In this document: positions 7,469 through 17,150 of the stretch, piece after piece
How the letters are laid out: each line of letters begins with the position of its first letter
Position numbering within the stretch: the first letter of the stretch is position 1
NCBI RefSeq assembly: GCF_012034175.1
Contig: NZ_JAATEJ010000002.1
Location: 248,001-312,000, forward strand
DNA length: 64,000 bases
Reading direction: 5' to 3'
From: Actinacidiphila epipremni
Lineage (GTDB): Bacteria; Actinomycetota; Actinomycetes; Streptomycetales; Streptomycetaceae
The notes under the pieces: generated by a model
What the model was told of the DNA's origin: nothing
What the model saw: only the letters and a program-made list of their open reading frames with translations
Databases searched by the model: none
Translations under genes and position numbers: made by a program

Positions 7469-9936
7469 CGCCGCAGGCCCCGCGGGGCGGGCCGTTCGCC
7501 GGCTTCGACGCGGTCGCCGGGGGCCGGACGACCACCGGCCGGCCGGGCGGCCCGCCGCCGGGGCCCGAGCAGCGCGCGGGCGTACGGGTGTGGGCGCGCG
7601 ATCTGCTGATGGGCGCGCGGTTCGCGGCCGGCGGCGGGCGCGAGGGCTGGCTGCGCACCGGGCTGACCGCGGTGGGCGTCGGGCTCGGGGTGGCGCTGCT
7701 GCTGCTCGCCGCGGCCGTGCCGGCGATGATGCACACCCGCGACCAGCGCCGGGTGGCCCGCGACACGATCTCCGTCGGCGAGCAGCCCAAGCCCACCGAC
7801 GCCACCTTCCTGCTCGCCGAGGACCGCACCGTCTTCCACGGCGAGGACATCACCGGCGTCCTGCTGCAACCCGACGGCCCGGCGATGAAGCCGCCGCCGG
7901 GGGTCGCGAAGGTGCCGGCGCCGGGGCAGATGGTGGCCTCGCCGGCCCTGCAGAAGCTGCTGAGGTCGGCGCCGCTGCTGCGCGAGCGCATCCCGTACAC
8001 GATCACCGGCACGATCGGGCACGCCGGGCTGACCGGGCCGTCCGACCTGTACTACTACGCCGGCAGCGACCAGCTCGTGACCTACGACGACGCCGGGCGG
8101 AACGGCAACGCGTACCGCATGGCCGGCTTCGGGCACCACAGCAACTCCGAGGTGCAGGGGCCGGTGTTCGACCTGCTGCTGGTGATCGTGCTGGTGGTGC
8201 TGCTGCTGCCGGTCGCCGTCTTCGTCGCGACCGCGGTACGGCTCGGCGGTGAGCGCCGGGACCGGCGGCTGGCCGCGCTGCGGCTGGTCGGCGCGGACGT
8301 GCACAGCACCCGGCGGATCGCGGCCGGTGAGGCGCTGCTGGGCGCGCTGTTCGGGGTGCTGCTCGGCGGGGTGTTCTTCCTGGCGGCCCGGCAGTTCGCC
8401 GGGCACGTCACCATCAGGGACATCTCCGCCTACCCCTCCGACATGACGCCCGACCCCGCGCTGACCGTGCTGATCGCGCTCGCGGTGCCGGTCGCGGCGG
8501 TCGCCGTGACGCTCTTCAGCCTGCGCCGCACCGTCATCGAACCGCTCGGCGTGGTGCGGCAGGGCCTCGGCCGGCGGCGCCGGCTGTGGTGGCGGCTGGC
8601 CTTCCCGGCGGCCGGACTCGCCCTGCTGGCACCGCTGTTCGGCACCGTGAAGGGCGACCGGCACGTCAACGAGACGCAGGTCGCGACCGGCACCGTACTG
8701 CTGCTGATCGGGGTCGCGGCGGTGCTGCCGTGGCTGGTGGAGAGCGCGGTGGGGCGGCTGCGCGGCGGCCCCGTGCCGTGGCAGCTCGCCGTGCGCCGGC
8801 TGCAGCTCGGCAGCGGGGCCGCCGGGCGGATGGTCAGCGGGGTCGCGGTGGCCGTGGCGGGCGCCATCGCGCTGCAGATGCTCTTCACCGCCGTAGACCA
8901 GGACTTCACCACCGGCACCGGCGCCGACCCCGCGCGGGCGCAGGTGGAGGTCTACGGCTCGCACACCACCGTCGAGCGGACCCGGCAGCAGATCGCGGAA
9001 CTGACCGCGACCAAGGGCGTGACGAAGGTCGTCGGCTACACCAGCGCCGAGGCCAACCGGCCGGACGCCGCCACCCTCAGCGGTGACGCCCTCGAAGCGA
9101 CGGGCGTGCCGGTGGTCGTCGGCGACTGCGCGAGCCTGCGCGAGCTCGCGGCGATCGGCACCTGCGGGCCCTCCAGCGTCTTCCTGGTGCCGCCGCACGG
9201 CAGCGACGGCGAACGCGCCCGCGGCTACCTGAGGCCCGGCGCCCGGCTGGACCTCAACACCGACTACACCGACCACTACACGGGCACCCCGCAGCTGTGG
9301 ACGATCCCGCCGGGCACCCCGACGGTGCCGGCCCGGGTCGACCTGATGGGCGGCTGGACATGGGGCGTCTTCGCCGCCCCCGGCGCCGTCGACGGCAGCC
9401 GGCTGTCCGACCCGGACGCGCAGATCTACGTCAGCGTCGACAAGCGCACACCGGACGCGGTCGAGTACGTGCGCAACACCGCGGCGACCTTCGGCGTGAA
9501 CACCTACGCCTCGGACGTCTACGGCACCACCACGAAAGCCAGCTTCACCCAGCTGCGGCGCGGGCTGTTCGCGGGTGCGGCGCTCACCATGGTGCTGATC
9601 GGCGCGAGCCTGCTGGTGTCCATGCTGGAGCAGCTGCGCGACCGCAAGAAGCTGCTGGCCGTGCTGGTGGCCTTCGGGACGCAGCGCAGCGCCCTGGTGT
9701 GGTCGGTGCTGTGGCAGACCGCGGTCCCGGTCGTCCTCGGGCTGCTGCTGGCCGCGGGCGGCGGGATCGGCCTCGGCGCGGCGCTGCTGGCCATGGTCGA
9801 CCGCCCGTTCCGGATGGACTGGTCGGGCGTGGCGTCCATGTCGGCGATCGGCGCGGCCGTCGTCCTCGGCGTGACGCTGCTGAGCCTGCCGCCGCTGTGG
9901 CGCCTGATGCGCCCGGACGGCCTGCGCACCGAATAG
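7465..9936 (+). CDS. FtsX-like ABC permease
   Basis: An 823-residue permease. After a ~50-residue proline-rich lead, a first membrane helix (TGLTAVGVGLGVALLLLAAAVPAMM, about 68-92) is followed by an extracellular domain, then a FtsX core (FDLLLVIVLVVLLLPVAVFVATAVRL, RRDRRLAALRLVGA, then two more helices). A second half repeats the plan, ending with three helices around 695-820 and RDRKKLLAVLVAFGTQRSALVW. It therefore has the two FtsX domains of the actinobacterial 'double FtsX' permeases. It is the membrane partner of the preceding ATPase, overlapping by 4 bases, and ends the PadR operon. Confidence 0.92.
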   Translation: MTPQAPRGGPFAGFDAVAGGRTTTGRPGGPPPGPEQRAGVRVWARDLLMGARFAAGGGREGWLRTGLTAVGVGLGVALLLLAAAVPAMMHTRDQRRVARDTISVGEQPKPTDATFLLAEDRTVFHGEDITGVLLQPDGPAMKPPPGVAKVPAPGQMVASPALQKLLRSAPLLRERIPYTITGTIGHAGLTGPSDLYYYAGSDQLVTYDDAGRNGNAYRMAGFGHHSNSEVQGPVFDLLLVIVLVVLLLPVAVFVATAVRLGGERRDRRLAALRLVGADVHSTRRIAAGEALLGALFGVLLGGVFFLAARQFAGHVTIRDISAYPSDMTPDPALTVLIALAVPVAAVAVTLFSLRRTVIEPLGVVRQGLGRRRRLWWRLAFPAAGLALLAPLFGTVKGDRHVNETQVATGTVLLLIGVAAVLPWLVESAVGRLRGGPVPWQLAVRRLQLGSGAAGRMVSGVAVAVAGAIALQMLFTAVDQDFTTGTGADPARAQVEVYGSHTTVERTRQQIAELTATKGVTKVVGYTSAEANRPDAATLSGDALEATGVPVVVGDCASLRELAAIGTCGPSSVFLVPPHGSDGERARGYLRPGARLDLNTDYTDHYTGTPQLWTIPPGTPTVPARVDLMGGWTWGVFAAPGAVDGSRLSDPDAQIYVSVDKRTPDAVEYVRNTAATFGVNTYASDVYGTTTKASFTQLRRGLFAGAALTMVLIGASLLVSMLEQLRDRKKLLAVLVAFGTQRSALVWSVLWQTAVPVVLGLLLAAGGGIGLGAALLAMVDRPFRMDWSGVASMSAIGAAVVLGVTLLSLPPLWRLMRPDGLRTE

Positions 9937-9963
9937 CCCCGCCGCACCGGCCGGGGCCCGGCC

Positions 9964-11415
9964 CTATACGGGGTCGGGCTCCGGCGCGGACTCCGGCGCC
10001 GGCTCCGGGGCGCGCTCGGCGGCCGACGCCGGGGCGGGGGCCGGCGCCGACTCGCCTATTTCCGGGGCCGGTTCGGGCACGTAGGCGGCCGAGGCGGCGG
10101 CGCGGTCGCGGGCGAAGGCGCGCAGATACCCCACGGCGGTGTTGCTCACCGCGACCAGCGGGACCGCGACGACCGCGCCGCCGATGCCGGCCACCAGCGA
10201 ACCGGCGGCCACCGACAGCACCACCGCCAGCGGGTGCACGCGCACCGCCCGGCCCAGGATGAAGGGCTGCAGGACATGCCCCTCGATCTGCTGGACGGCG
10301 AGCACCACGAGCAGCACCAGCAGCGCGGTGAACGGGCCCTCGGTGACCAGCGCGACGACCACCGCGATGAAGCCGGACGCCACCGCGCCGACCAGCGGCA
10401 CGAACGACGACAGGAAGATCACCACGGCGAGCGGCACCGCCATCGGCACCCCGAGGAAGAAGATGCCGATACCGATGCATATGGCGTCGATCATCGCGAC
10501 GATGACCGTGCCGCGCACATACAGCGTCAGCGTCCGCCAGGCGCGCGGGCCGGCGCCCGCCAGGCCCTCGCGGGCGGCCTCGGGGAACAGCTTGAGCACC
10601 CAGTTCCAGATGTTGGGGCCGTCGTAGAGCAGGAACAGCGTGCTGAACATCGCCAGCAGCACACCGGTCAGCAGGTCGACGACGACGGTGACGCCTTCGA
10701 GGCCGGCGTTGGTCAGCGCCTTGGAGTTGGAGCCGATCGCGTCGCTCAGATTCTTCGCGACGTTGTTGATCTGGTCGTCGGTGACATGGAAGGGGCTGTT
10801 GAGCAGCCACTTCTTGCCCTCGGCGACACCGTCCTGGAGGCTGCTGGAGAGGTTGTCGACGTTGTCCATCACCTGCCAGACGACAAACCAGCCGACCAGG
10901 CCCATGATGATGAAGCCGCCGACGAAGACCATCGCGGTGGCGAGCCCGCGCGGCACGCCGTGCCGCTTGAGGCGGGCCACGAACGGCTGGAGCAGCGCGG
11001 TGATGAGCAGCGCCGCGGCGAAGGCCAGCACCACCAGCCGCACCGCGCCGATGACGCGCATCAGCACCCACACCGTCCCGGCCAGGATCAGCAGCCGCCA
11101 GCCGACCTCGGCGGCGACCCGCATGCTCCACGGCACGACCGCCGCCGGGTCGGTCGGCGGCGCGGCGCGCTGGGCGGGGACGGCCGGCTTGGCGGCGACC
11201 GGCGCCGCGGCCGGCGCGGGCTCCTGCGACACGGCGTCAGGAGGCGCCGCCTCGGCGGCCGGTGCGGTGCCGGGGACGGGGTGCAGGACCGGGTCGGCGA
11301 CGGCGCCCTCGGGGTGGTCGCGCGCGGTGATCCTGGCGTGCCGCTCCTCCAGCCGGCCGGCCAGCCCGGCCAGACCCGCCGCGAGCGCGGTACTCCAGTG
11401 GCGCTTGTCGGGCAT
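9964..11415 (-). CDS. AI-2E family transporter
   Basis: A 483-residue integral membrane protein. Residues 1-~115 are a cytoplasmic Ala/Pro-rich lead. A paired helix VGWRLLILAGTVWVLMRVIGAVRLVVLAFAAALL and a third, LATAMVFVGGFIIMGLVGWFVV, precede a soluble insert. The C-terminal half has the family hallmark VIFLSSFVPLVGAVASGFIAVVVALVTEGPFTALLVLLVVLAVQQIEGHVLQPFILGR. Members transport autoinducer-2, Na+/H+ or other solutes; the substrate here cannot be named. The tail (about 435-483) is a low-complexity Pro/Ala/Glu repeat. It is convergent with the FtsX gene, with only 27 bases between the stops. Confidence 0.92.
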   Translation of the reverse strand: MPDKRHWSTALAAGLAGLAGRLEERHARITARDHPEGAVADPVLHPVPGTAPAAEAAPPDAVSQEPAPAAAPVAAKPAVPAQRAAPPTDPAAVVPWSMRVAAEVGWRLLILAGTVWVLMRVIGAVRLVVLAFAAALLITALLQPFVARLKRHGVPRGLATAMVFVGGFIIMGLVGWFVVWQVMDNVDNLSSSLQDGVAEGKKWLLNSPFHVTDDQINNVAKNLSDAIGSNSKALTNAGLEGVTVVVDLLTGVLLAMFSTLFLLYDGPNIWNWVLKLFPEAAREGLAGAGPRAWRTLTLYVRGTVIVAMIDAICIGIGIFFLGVPMAVPLAVVIFLSSFVPLVGAVASGFIAVVVALVTEGPFTALLVLLVVLAVQQIEGHVLQPFILGRAVRVHPLAVVLSVAAGSLVAGIGGAVVAVPLVAVSNTAVGYLRAFARDRAAASAAYVPEPAPEIGESAPAPAPASAAERAPEPAPESAPEPDPV

Positions 11416-11612
11416 CGCTCGTTCCGCCCCCCTCGACCCGCCGTCGCCGGGCCCTTCGATGTGGATCCGCTGTGCAGGACGACGGTACCTGTCGTACGGG
11501 TTGCCTCCGCGCGGTTATCCACACCCGTCCGGGGGACGCGCACGGCATCGACCCCCGAACCGTACCCGGTCCGGGGGTCGCAGGTCGTACGCGGCCGACT
11601 TGCCGTGGCGGC

Positions 11613-12293
11613 CTAGTAGTAGTGGTTGACCTGCCAGAAGGACCACGCGCCGCACGGGCTGCCGTAGCGCGAGTTCATGTATTTCAGGCCCCACTTGATC
11701 TGGGTGGCCGGGTTGGTGCGCCAGTCGGCGCCCACGGAGGCCATCTTGGAGCCGGGCAGGGCCTGGACGAGGCCGTACGCGCCGGAGGAGGCGTTGCTGG
11801 CGGTGTAGCGCCAGCCGCTCTCGTGGTCGACGATGTTGGAGAAGCAGGTGAACTGGGCCTCGCCCACGATCTGCTTGGCCATCGCCTTGACCTCGGCGAT
11901 CGTGTAGGACGGCTGGACCGGGAAGGACGCGTTGGCGTCGCCCTGCCCGGAAGCGGCGAGCTTCTTCAGCCGCTCCTTCTCCGCCGCCGCGTCCGCGGCC
12001 TTCTTCTTGGCCGCGGCGTCCTTGGCCGCCTGCATGCGGGCCTGCTGCTCCGCGCTCTGCCTGGCAGTGGCGTCAGCGGCGTCCGACTGCGCCTGCACCT
12101 GCTCAGTCAACGACGCCTGCTGGACCTGCTGTCCGACAGGGATGTCCGCGAGGAGGGTCGTCGTCCCGGCGGCTTCGACGGGCTCGGTGGCCGCGCCCTT
12201 CTCCGCACCCGACGCGACACCTACGACAGCGCCCACAGTGGTGACCGCAGTGGCAGACGCCACCGCGAATCCCCGGACCGAGATCCGGCTCAC
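11613..12293 (-). CDS. Secreted SLT-type lytic transglycosylase
   Basis: A 226-residue exported peptidoglycan hydrolase. A signal sequence (about 1-29, RGFAVASATAVTTVGAVVGVASG) is followed by an Ala/Gln/Lys-rich coiled coil (about 58-115) and a C-terminal transglycosylase domain (about 133-226). The likely catalytic Glu is E158 in IVDHESGWRY; GAYGLVQALPGSKMAS and NPATQIKWGLKYMNSRYGSPCGAWSFWQ are the supporting motifs. I chose GTG 12293 because AAGGAAA sits before it; ATG 12311 or a far upstream ATG would add no signal-peptide sense. It resembles the Streptomyces cell-wall hydrolases active in germination and hyphal growth. Confidence 0.88.
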   Translation of the reverse strand: MSRISVRGFAVASATAVTTVGAVVGVASGAEKGAATEPVEAAGTTTLLADIPVGQQVQQASLTEQVQAQSDAADATARQSAEQQARMQAAKDAAAKKKAADAAAEKERLKKLAASGQGDANASFPVQPSYTIAEVKAMAKQIVGEAQFTCFSNIVDHESGWRYTASNASSGAYGLVQALPGSKMASVGADWRTNPATQIKWGLKYMNSRYGSPCGAWSFWQVNHYY

Positions 12294-12775
12294 ACGGTTT
12301 CCTTCCGGCATCGCCCGCTTGGTGACCGCACGGGCGAAATCGTGCCCCTGGCGCTGCCCCCCTGCTCCGGTCCGCCGTACGGGCCGGTCGGTCACGGGGG
12401 TACTGGCCCGGTGCGAAGTCCGGTGGGGATTCCGCGTGGTGCTCGGGCGGCTCATGGCGGTCGTTGTTGACTTGTCTGGGTGGTGCGACCCGTTCCCCGA
12501 GGGGTACGGGCATGCCATGAGCGGGGCCTGACAGCCTCACACCCTGCCGTACGGGGACGCCGCGCGGCAATTTCCGGTTGAGTGGCAAAGTTCACATCAG
12601 CCGGTGCGGGCTAATCAGCGGCTTTCGCGGCCGGAAAACGCTAGGCTGCTGCGCCCCTTCCACGGGGCGCAGCAGCCTCAAATCGTCTCAGTTGTCGGTA
12701 AATCCGGACATCGCGCCGGATTGCGCCGGAGCACGCCGGGCGTCACGCCGGAGCACGCCGGAGCGCGCCGGGCGC
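12294..12775. other. 482-base intergenic region with leader hairpin and short repeats
   Basis: The part next to the transglycosylase is its promoter and 5' leader. On the minus strand it contains a hairpin at 12490-12511 (CCCGT-A-CCCC arms closing on GGGG-A-ACGGG). I looked for c-di-AMP (ydaO) riboswitch motifs, common before such genes in Streptomyces, and did not find them. Next to phoH lie a strong terminator (12643-12678) and CGCCGGAGCACGCCGG in two copies (12724-12739, 12746-12761). No gene is supported. Confidence 0.6.
12643..12678 (-). terminator. Strong hairpin terminator after phoH
   Basis: A perfect 15-base inverted repeat (12643-12657 with 12664-12678, beginning AGGCTGCTGCG) has a 6-base loop. 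Read on the minus strand it follows the phoH stop by about 100 bases and is followed by a short T-run (GCGTTTT), consistent with intrinsic termination of phoH. Confidence 0.8.
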
Positions 12776-14095
12776 TCAGCCGACGCCGTCCTCCAGCATC
12801 TCCGTCACCAGCGCGGCGATCGGGGACCGTTCGGAACGGGTGAGCGTCACATGGGCGAACAGCGGGTGCCCCTTGAGCTTCTCCACCACCGCGACCACGC
12901 CGTCGTACCGCCCCACCCGCAGGTTGTCGCGCTGCGCCACGTCGTGCGTCAGGACGACGCGCGAGCCGGCGCCGATCCGGGACAGCACCGTCAGCAGCAC
13001 GTTGCGCTCCAGGGACTGCGCCTCGTCGACGATCACGAACGCGTCGTGCAGCGAACGGCCGCGGATGTGGGTGAGCGGCAGCACCTCCAGCATGCCGCGC
13101 GCCACGACCTCCTCGATGACCTCCTTGGACGTCACCGCCGACAGCGTGTCGAAGACGGCCTGCGACCACGGGCTCATCTTCTCCGCCTCGGTGCCGGGCA
13201 GATAGCCCAGCTCCTGCCCGCCCACCGCGTACAGCGGCCGGAAGACCATCACCTTGCGGTGCTGGCGGCGCTCCAGGACCGCCTCCAGGCCCGCGCACAA
13301 CGCCAGCGCCGACTTGCCGGTGCCGGCCCGGCCGCCCATCGACACGATGCCGACCTCGGGGTCCAGCAGCAGGTCCAGCGCGATGCGCTGCTCGGCGCTG
13401 CGGCCGTGGATGCCGAACGCCTCGCGGTCGCCGCGCACCAGCTTCACCCGCCCGTCGGCGGTCACCCGGCCGAGTGCCTTGCCGCGCTCGGACTGGAGCA
13501 CCAGGCCGGTGTGCACCGGCAGGTCCGCCGCCTCGGGGAGGTCGACCGACTCCTGCGCGAAGAGGGTGTCCACGTCCTCGGCGCCCACCGCGAGCTCGGC
13601 CATGCCCGTCCAGCCGGACGTGATGGCCAGCTCCGCGCGGTACTCCTCGGCCAGCAGGCCGACCGACGACGCCTTGACCCGCAGCGGCAGGTCCTTGGAG
13701 ACGACCGTGACGTCGTACCCTTCCGCCTGCAGGTTGCGGGCGACCGCCAGGATGCGCGAGTCGTTGTCGCCGAGCCGGAAGCCCGCGGGCAGCACCCCGG
13801 GGTCCGAGTGGTTGAGCTCGACGCGGAGCGTGCCGCCGACCTCGCCGATCGGCAGGGGCGCGTCGAGCCGCCCGTACCTGATCCGCATCTCGTCGAGCAG
13901 CCGCAGCGCCTGGCGGGCGAAGTAGCCCAGCTCAGGGTGGTGGCGCTTGGCCTCCAACTCCGTCACCACGACGACCGGGAGCACGACCTCGTGCTCGTCG
14001 AAGCGGGTGAAGGCATTGGGGTCGGCGAGCAGCACGCTGGTGTCGAGTACGTACGTGCGCCGGTCGTGAACACGGCGATTCTTGCTGGTCACCAC
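12776..14095 (-). CDS. PIN-PhoH fusion ATPase (PhoH2-like)
   Basis: A 439-residue protein. The N-terminal PIN nuclease-like domain (about 12-160) has acidic residues in [19 protein letters not shown] and [13 protein letters not shown]. The C-terminal PhoH ATPase (about 215-439) has P-loop GGRAGTGKS (254-262) and Walker B-like [11 protein letters not shown]-PhoH proteins (PhoH2/YlaK) are RNA helicase/ribonucleases. In mycobacteria they pair with a small antitoxin, but none is found here. It lies downstream of the prenyl transferase on the same strand with a 208-base gap, so it probably has its own promoter. A strong terminator follows. Confidence 0.93.
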   Translation of the reverse strand: MVTSKNRRVHDRRTYVLDTSVLLADPNAFTRFDEHEVVLPVVVVTELEAKRHHPELGYFARQALRLLDEMRIRYGRLDAPLPIGEVGGTLRVELNHSDPGVLPAGFRLGDNDSRILAVARNLQAEGYDVTVVSKDLPLRVKASSVGLLAEEYRAELAITSGWTGMAELAVGAEDVDTLFAQESVDLPEAADLPVHTGLVLQSERGKALGRVTADGRVKLVRGDREAFGIHGRSAEQRIALDLLLDPEVGIVSMGGRAGTGKSALALCAGLEAVLERRQHRKVMVFRPLYAVGGQELGYLPGTEAEKMSPWSQAVFDTLSAVTSKEVIEEVVARGMLEVLPLTHIRGRSLHDAFVIVDEAQSLERNVLLTVLSRIGAGSRVVLTHDVAQRDNLRVGRYDGVVAVVEKLKGHPLFAHVTLTRSERSPIAALVTEMLEDGVG

Positions 14096-14303
14096 GTGTG
14101 GACGAACCCCCTCGGGGAGAGGTGAGGCTGCAATCCGGCAGCCGTGGGCCGGATGCCGGTCTGCCAGTGGTATGCCCTGGAATTCCGTTACCCATGCGGC
14201 TGCATATGACAGTCATCCGACGGTCATGATCCGGTCACCGCCCGCTCACCGGCCCCGGGCCGGCGTCGGTCCCGGCTCCGGGCCGGCACCCATCTGGGGG
14301 GTG

Positions 14304-15065
14304 TCACGCTCCGTAGCGGCGATGGCGGGCGGCGTAGTCGCGCAGCGCCCGCAGGAAGTCCACCTTGCGGAAGGCGGGCCAGAAGACCTCGCAGAAGTAG
14401 TACTCCGAATGGGCGCTCTGCCACAGCATGAAGCCGGACAGCCGCTGCTCGCCCGAGGTGCGGATGACCAGGTCCGGGTCGGGCTGGCCGCGCGTGTAGA
14501 GGTGCTCGGCGATGTGCTCGACGTCCAGGATCTCGGCCAGGTCCTCGATCGACGTGCCGCGGCTCGCGTGCTCGTACAGCAGCGAGCGCACCGCGTCGGC
14601 GATCTCCTGCCGGCCGCCATAGCCGACCGCCACGTTGACCAGCAGTCCGTCGATGCCGTGGGTGTCCTGCTCGGCCTCCTTGAGCACCGCCTGCGTACGG
14701 TCGGGCAGCAGGTCCATCGTGCCCACGTGGTGCACCCGCCAGCGGCCGGTCGCCGCGAGGTTCGCGACCGCGTCCTCGATGATGCCCAGCAGCGGGACGA
14801 TCTCCTCCTGCGGGCGGTCGAAGTTGTCGGTGGAGAGCATCCACAGGGTGACGACCTCGACCCCGGTCTCCTCGCACCAGCTCAGCATCTCGGCGATCTT
14901 GTCGGCGCCGGCCTGGTGGCCCTGCGCCGCGGTGCTGCCGGCCGCCTTCGCCCAGCGGCGGTTCCCGTCCAGGATCACGCCGATGTGCTTGGGGACCTGG
15001 TCCTCGTCAAGCCGGCGCTCCACCCTGCGGGAGTACAGCCCGTACACCAGATCGCGCAGATTCAT
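14304..15065 (-). CDS. uppS: Isoprenyl (cis-prenyl) diphosphate synthase
   Basis: A 253-residue cis-prenyltransferase that elongates allylic diphosphates with isopentenyl diphosphate, giving the polyprenyl carrier for cell-wall synthesis. Catalytic D33 is in GVILDGNRRWAK. Other motifs are VVTLWMLSTDNFDRP, VNVAVGYGGRQEI and the DLVIRTSGEQRLSGFMLWQSAHSEYYF block. ATG 15065 has AGGAGGGG upstream (15077-15084) and gives the family length; a much longer frame extends upstream but lacks support. Streptomyces usually carry two paralogues, so which chain length this one makes (C15, C50 or C55) cannot be read from sequence alone. Confidence 0.93.
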   Translation of the reverse strand: MNLRDLVYGLYSRRVERRLDEDQVPKHIGVILDGNRRWAKAAGSTAAQGHQAGADKIAEMLSWCEETGVEVVTLWMLSTDNFDRPQEEIVPLLGIIEDAVANLAATGRWRVHHVGTMDLLPDRTQAVLKEAEQDTHGIDGLLVNVAVGYGGRQEIADAVRSLLYEHASRGTSIEDLAEILDVEHIAEHLYTRGQPDPDLVIRTSGEQRLSGFMLWQSAHSEYYFCEVFWPAFRKVDFLRALRDYAARHRRYGA

Positions 15066-15227
15066 CGCGTACCAGCCCCTCCTGCGCTCGGTCGCCGGCG
15101 CCAGGGTACTGCCCGAAAGGCCGTCCGGACGAACCGGGGCGCGGCGCGGCCCGCACCCCGGCGCGGCTCGCTCACGGTGCGCCTGCCACGTAGTAAGCGG
15201 TTCAACCGCCCGTGATAGGGAGGAACC

Positions 15228-16271
15228 GTGAACATCAGAAACCTCTACCGCGCCGCCGAAGAGCGCTACGCCGCCATGGAGTACCGCCGCACCGGCCGCA
15301 GCGGGCTCAAGCTGCCCGCGATCTCGCTGGGCCTGTGGCACAACTTCGGCGACGACCGCACGCTCGACTCGCAGCGCGCGATCCTCCGCCGGGCCTTCGA
15401 CCTCGGCGTGACGCACTTCGACCTGGCCAACAACTACGGCCCGCCCTATGGCGCGGCCGAGGCCAATTTCGGCACCCTCTTCGCGCAGGATTTCCGGCCC
15501 TACCGCGACGAGCTGGTCATCTCCACCAAGGCCGGCTACGACATGTGGCCCGGGCCGTACGGCGAATGGGGCAGCCGCAAGTACCTGCTGGCCTCGCTCG
15601 ACCAGTCGCTGGGCCGGATGGGCCTGGACTACGTCGACATCTTCTACTCCCACCGGTACGACCCGGACACCCCGCTGGAGGAGACGATGGGCGCGCTGGC
15701 GTCCGCCGTCCAGCAGGGCAAGGCGCTCTACGTCGGCATCTCCTCGTACGGCCCGGAGCGCACCCGGGAGGCCGCGCGCATCCTGCGCGAGCTGGGCGTG
15801 CCCGCGCTCATCCACCAGCCGTCGTACTCGATGATCAACCGCTGGATCGAGGACGAGGGCCTGCTGGACGTCCTGGAGGCGGAGGGCATGGGCTGCATCG
15901 GCTTTGTGCCGCTCGCCCAGGGCCTGCTGACCGACCGCTACCTCGGCGGCATCCCCGAGGGCTCGCGCGCCGCGCAGGGCAAGTCGCTGAACCCCGCGCT
16001 GGTCAACGACGAGACCGTCGCGCGGCTGCGGGCGCTCAACGACGTCGCCGCCGGGCGCGGCCAGTCGCTGGCCCAGCTGGCGCTGTCGTGGGTGCTGCGG
16101 GACCCGCGGGTGACCTCGGCGCTCATCGGCGCGTCGTCGGTGGCGCAGCTGGAGGCGAACGTCGCGGCGGTGGGAGCGGCGCCGCTCACCGCGGAGGAGC
16201 TGGCCGAGATCGACCGGCACGCCGTGGAGCCGGCGGGCGTCAACCTCTGGTCGGTGAGCAGCGAGGCGTGA
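15228..16271 (+). CDS. Aldo/keto reductase (YghZ/Mgr type)
   Basis: A 347-residue NADPH-dependent reductase of the YghZ (L-glyceraldehyde-3-phosphate reductase) subgroup. It shows MEYRRTGRSGLKLPAISLGLWHNFGD, the catalytic Asp/Tyr segment THFDLANNYGPPYGAAE, the Lys in ISTKAGYDMWPGPYG, the His in DIFYSHRYDPDTPLEETM and the cofactor-binding tail SALIGASSVAQLEANVAA. Members detoxify methylglyoxal and other aldehydes. GTG 15228 is preceded by AGGGAGGAACC. It is divergent from uppS with a 162-base spacer and ends against a convergent prepilin peptidase. Confidence 0.93.
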   Translation: MNIRNLYRAAEERYAAMEYRRTGRSGLKLPAISLGLWHNFGDDRTLDSQRAILRRAFDLGVTHFDLANNYGPPYGAAEANFGTLFAQDFRPYRDELVISTKAGYDMWPGPYGEWGSRKYLLASLDQSLGRMGLDYVDIFYSHRYDPDTPLEETMGALASAVQQGKALYVGISSYGPERTREAARILRELGVPALIHQPSYSMINRWIEDEGLLDVLEAEGMGCIGFVPLAQGLLTDRYLGGIPEGSRAAQGKSLNPALVNDETVARLRALNDVAAGRGQSLAQLALSWVLRDPRVTSALIGASSVAQLEANVAAVGAAPLTAEELAEIDRHAVEPAGVNLWSVSSEA

Positions 16272-16334
16272 GCCTTGAGCCGTAGGCCGTGAAGCGCAGG
16301 CCGTGAGGCGTGAGCCGTAGGCCGTGAGCCGTAG
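16272..16334. repeat. Short imperfect tandem repeats after the aldo/keto reductase
   Basis: Variants of a 14-base unit, GTGAGCCGTAGGCC, are repeated about four to five times with indels directly after the stop codon. They are non-coding and occur between convergent genes. They probably arose by replication slippage. Confidence 0.7.
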
Positions 16335-16372
16335 GCCGGGCGGGGTTGGCCCATACGGGTGCCCCGCCCGGC
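16335..16372. terminator. Bidirectional hairpin between convergent genes
   Basis: GCCGGGCGGGG (16335-16345) pairs perfectly with CCCCGCCCGGC (16362-16372) around a 16-base loop, just before the minus-strand stop at 16379 and after the plus-strand reductase. No U-tract is seen, as is common for Streptomyces terminators. Confidence 0.6.
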
Positions 16373-16378
16373 GCGGCG

Positions 16379-17107
16379 TCACGCCAGGAGCAGGGCGGCT
16401 GCCGCGCCGGCCAGCATGAAGGGGCCGAACGGCAGCGGGGTCTTACGGTGCGCGCGGCCCGCGAGCATCATGCCGAGGCCGTTCAGTGCGCCGAGCCCGA
16501 AGGCCACGAGGGTGCCGGTGACCAGGGTGGGCCAGCCGTACCACGCCAGGGCCAGGCCGAGGGTGGGGGCGAGCTTGACGTCGCCGAATCCCATGCCCGC
16601 CGGGTTGATCACGAAGAGCAGGCCGTAGAGCACGCCCAGCGCCGCGCCGCCCAGCAGCGCGCGGGGCCAGGAGCCGGCGTGCGCCGGGAGCAGGGCGGCG
16701 CCGCCCAGCAGCAGCGCCGTGCCGGCCAGCGCGGGCAGCGTCAGGACGTCGGGCAGCCGCAGGACCCGTACGTCCACCAAGGTGAGGGTGAGCCCCACCG
16801 GTACGAGCAGCAGCCACACCACGAGCTCGGGGTGCGCCCCGCGCGCCGCCGCCAGGCCCGCGCACAGCGCCGCGCCCGCCACCGCGGGCAGCCACTCCCC
16901 CGCCGGCCTCCCGGCGCCCGTGCGGCACGCCCCGCACCCCGCCGGGCCCACCCAGCCGCGCGGCCCGGCCGGCAGCGGATGACCGCCCGGGCACGCCGCC
17001 GCCCACGCCTCTTCCTCCGGCACCGCCAGCCGGTACGCCGCACGGGGCAGCAGCAGCCCGCTGAGGGTTCCCCAGACGGCCGCGGCCACGATCGGATAGA
17101 CATGCAC
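16379..17107 (-). CDS. Prepilin peptidase (A24 family)
   Basis: A 242-residue polytopic aspartic protease that cleaves, and possibly N-methylates, prepilins. The two catalytic aspartates lie in VGLTLTLVDVRVLRLPDVLT and in the GxGD-like motif AGMGFGDVKLAP. A Cys-containing loop (CPGGHPLPAG...CGAC) recalls the zinc-binding N-terminal methylase domain, but the rest of that domain is reduced. About seven hydrophobic segments are visible. GTG 17107 gives the membrane-anchored start; the longer upstream frame is proline-rich and overlaps the divergent DUF192 gene. It is the obvious processing enzyme for the G|xxxxE pilins encoded at 19624-25550. Confidence 0.9.
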   Translation of the reverse strand: MHVYPIVAAAVWGTLSGLLLPRAAYRLAVPEEEAWAAACPGGHPLPAGPRGWVGPAGCGACRTGAGRPAGEWLPAVAGAALCAGLAAARGAHPELVVWLLLVPVGLTLTLVDVRVLRLPDVLTLPALAGTALLLGGAALLPAHAGSWPRALLGGAALGVLYGLLFVINPAGMGFGDVKLAPTLGLALAWYGWPTLVTGTLVAFGLGALNGLGMMLAGRAHRKTPLPFGPFMLAGAAAALLLA

Positions 17108-17150
17108 CGGGCCGACCGTACACGGGCCCCCAGGCCCGAAGGGAGGCGCT

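Noticed and set aside
12300..12560. c-di-AMP (ydaO) riboswitch before the transglycosylase
   Set aside because: Conserved ydaO blocks such as the CCCGACAGCT-like segment are not visible; only a simple hairpin is seen.
12578..14125. Plus-strand frame of 515 codons opposite phoH
   Set aside because: PhoH motifs are on the minus strand with normal codon bias; the plus-strand translation is His/Arg/Val-rich with no domain.
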